DNA from: Ga0077555 sp963746315
GTDB taxonomy: Bacteria; Pseudomonadota; Alphaproteobacteria; Rhizobiales; Hyphomicrobiaceae
DNA: 64,000 nucleotides
Direction of reading: 5' to 3'
Assembly: GCA_963746315.1 (NCBI GenBank)
Contig: CAVVAR010000001.1
Span: 406,309 to 470,308 of the forward strand
The position numbers and the translations under genes were made by a program. Positions 63,377 to 64,000 of the stretch are shown in pieces. The notes beneath the pieces are model-generated. The model made no database searches, was not told the DNA's origin, and was given only the letters and a program-made list of their open reading frames with translations. Each line of letters opens with the position of its first letter. Within the stretch, counting starts at the first letter, position 1.

Positions 63377-64000
63377 TGCTGGAGGCAGCTATGTTCACGT
63401 AGGCCATGCATCAGCTTCGAGAACGATACTCAATGGAGTGAGGACTTCCTTTGTTGAAATGCAGGATTGTGCGTGAAGGTGGACAGCAAGGAAATGCCGG
63501 AAGGCGTAGCAAAGTGCGCGAGCCTAAGCGTCGCTGCAGTCGACGAAGAGAAGAATCGCAGGTCGCGTGCTTTAGAGTTCGGCGAGGGCAATCGCATAGG
63601 ATGGATTGAAGGTGGGTAACCAATTGCGCGTTAAGCAGTTGCACGATTTTTCTGAGTTCCTGCCCAGCTCAGAGGAAGTTCGGCGGGGGCGCTGGTTCCT
63701 ATTTGTTTGACTGTAGTAGGTCATCCAATAGTGTCGCCATAGCATTAATTAATGCTGGAATTGCTGACGCAACAATTTGTCGACTCCCTTCGGCAGCCGA
63801 TACCCTAGAGATGTATAGCGAGCAGGCTCGAATGTCAGGGCTCGTCGTCGGAGACGATCTTGAGGCGAGATTTAGAGTCGCACTTCGGGGCGGCACGACA
63901 CTGTCTGATTGTCTGGAGAACCCCAATTAACTCCGTACATGAAGGAGCACTTCATCGCAGCAGCTCGACCGCTTATGGCCCGCTGCTGCCTGTCTGGGCT
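63377..64000. other. Window end: broken 3' part of the TIR protein, and an unclear short frame
   Basis: 63377-63619 carries out-of-frame coding remnants of the TIR protein. A TTG-started 75-codon frame at 63703-63930 (ALINAGIADATICRLPSAAD, then MYSEQARMSGLVVGDDLEAR) could be a small domain of an adjacent gene, but I cannot support it. The last 40 bases (GGCCCGCTGCTGCCTGTC) match a dispersed sequence at 59397-59415. Confidence 0.35.

Overview
The window is GC-rich. The family content (CIRCE-controlled groESL, a short alphaproteobacterial Lys/Arg-rich protein, several oligopeptide/opine-type ABC cassettes, and IS110, IS66, IS21, IS91, IS256 and RIT mobile DNA) points to an alphaproteobacterium, most likely of the order Hyphomicrobiales. 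The genus cannot be fixed from the sequence. I saw no rRNA, tRNA or CRISPR array.

Layout. 0.0-7.7 kb is ordinary chromosome: an acyltransferase, groEL-groES behind a CIRCE operator, a Crp/Fnr regulator, several small orphan proteins and a DinB-family protein. 7.8-12.4 kb is a nested mobile structure. A recombinase-in-trio (RIT) element with 83-bp inverted ends lies between the 5' halves of two non-identical, inverted IS66 copies, followed by an integrase scrap. 12.9-18.4 kb is a catabolic/uptake cluster: an alpha/beta hydrolase, a luciferase-like flavin monooxygenase and two paralogous solute-binding proteins. 19.1-23.0 kb resembles a plasmid or integrative-element backbone: a repeat-bearing coiled-coil protein, an HTH protein, strong palindromes, AT-rich tracts, a potential three-way-junction palindrome and a VirD4/TraG-like ATPase. 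An IS110 copy follows. 25.0-27.2 kb carries a DUF1326/DUF2182 pair and a PNPOx-like protein. 27.9-33.6 kb is a peptide-type ABC transporter whose binding protein is frameshifted and whose two ATPase genes face the permease genes.

34.1-37.8 kb is a decayed IS91-type element (tyrosine recombinase plus Y2-type transposase) split by a second IS110-type gene. The most interesting locus is 38.4-41.6 kb. It is a tightly coupled minus-strand operon of a tandem-domain class III nucleotide cyclase, an E2-like cysteine-rich protein, and a cyclic-nucleotide-binding/TIR-like effector. I read this as a Pycsar-type anti-phage system with an unusual third, ubiquitin-conjugation-like gene. A DUF2188 protein and a HigB-like/HigA-ImmA pair follow, so 38-43.5 kb looks like a small defence island.

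43.9-52.2 kb holds a wHTH-TPR regulator, two methyltransferases, an OsmC protein, and a flavin reductase and a CoA-transferase whose 5' ends were both removed by one IS21 remnant. 52.2-61.0 kb has an IS66 scrap, a third IS110 copy, a BTAD-TPR regulator, a periplasmic rhodanese, a GST and a decayed IS256. The window ends with a TIR-transmembrane-beta-propeller protein whose 3' end is scrambled by frameshifts.

Single-base frameshifts recur in both mobile and ordinary genes (RitB, IS66 TnpA, a solute-binding protein, OsmC, a methyltransferase, GST, the TIR protein). Either the region is decaying or the assembly has residual indel errors. This affects how far every 'pseudogene' call here can be trusted.
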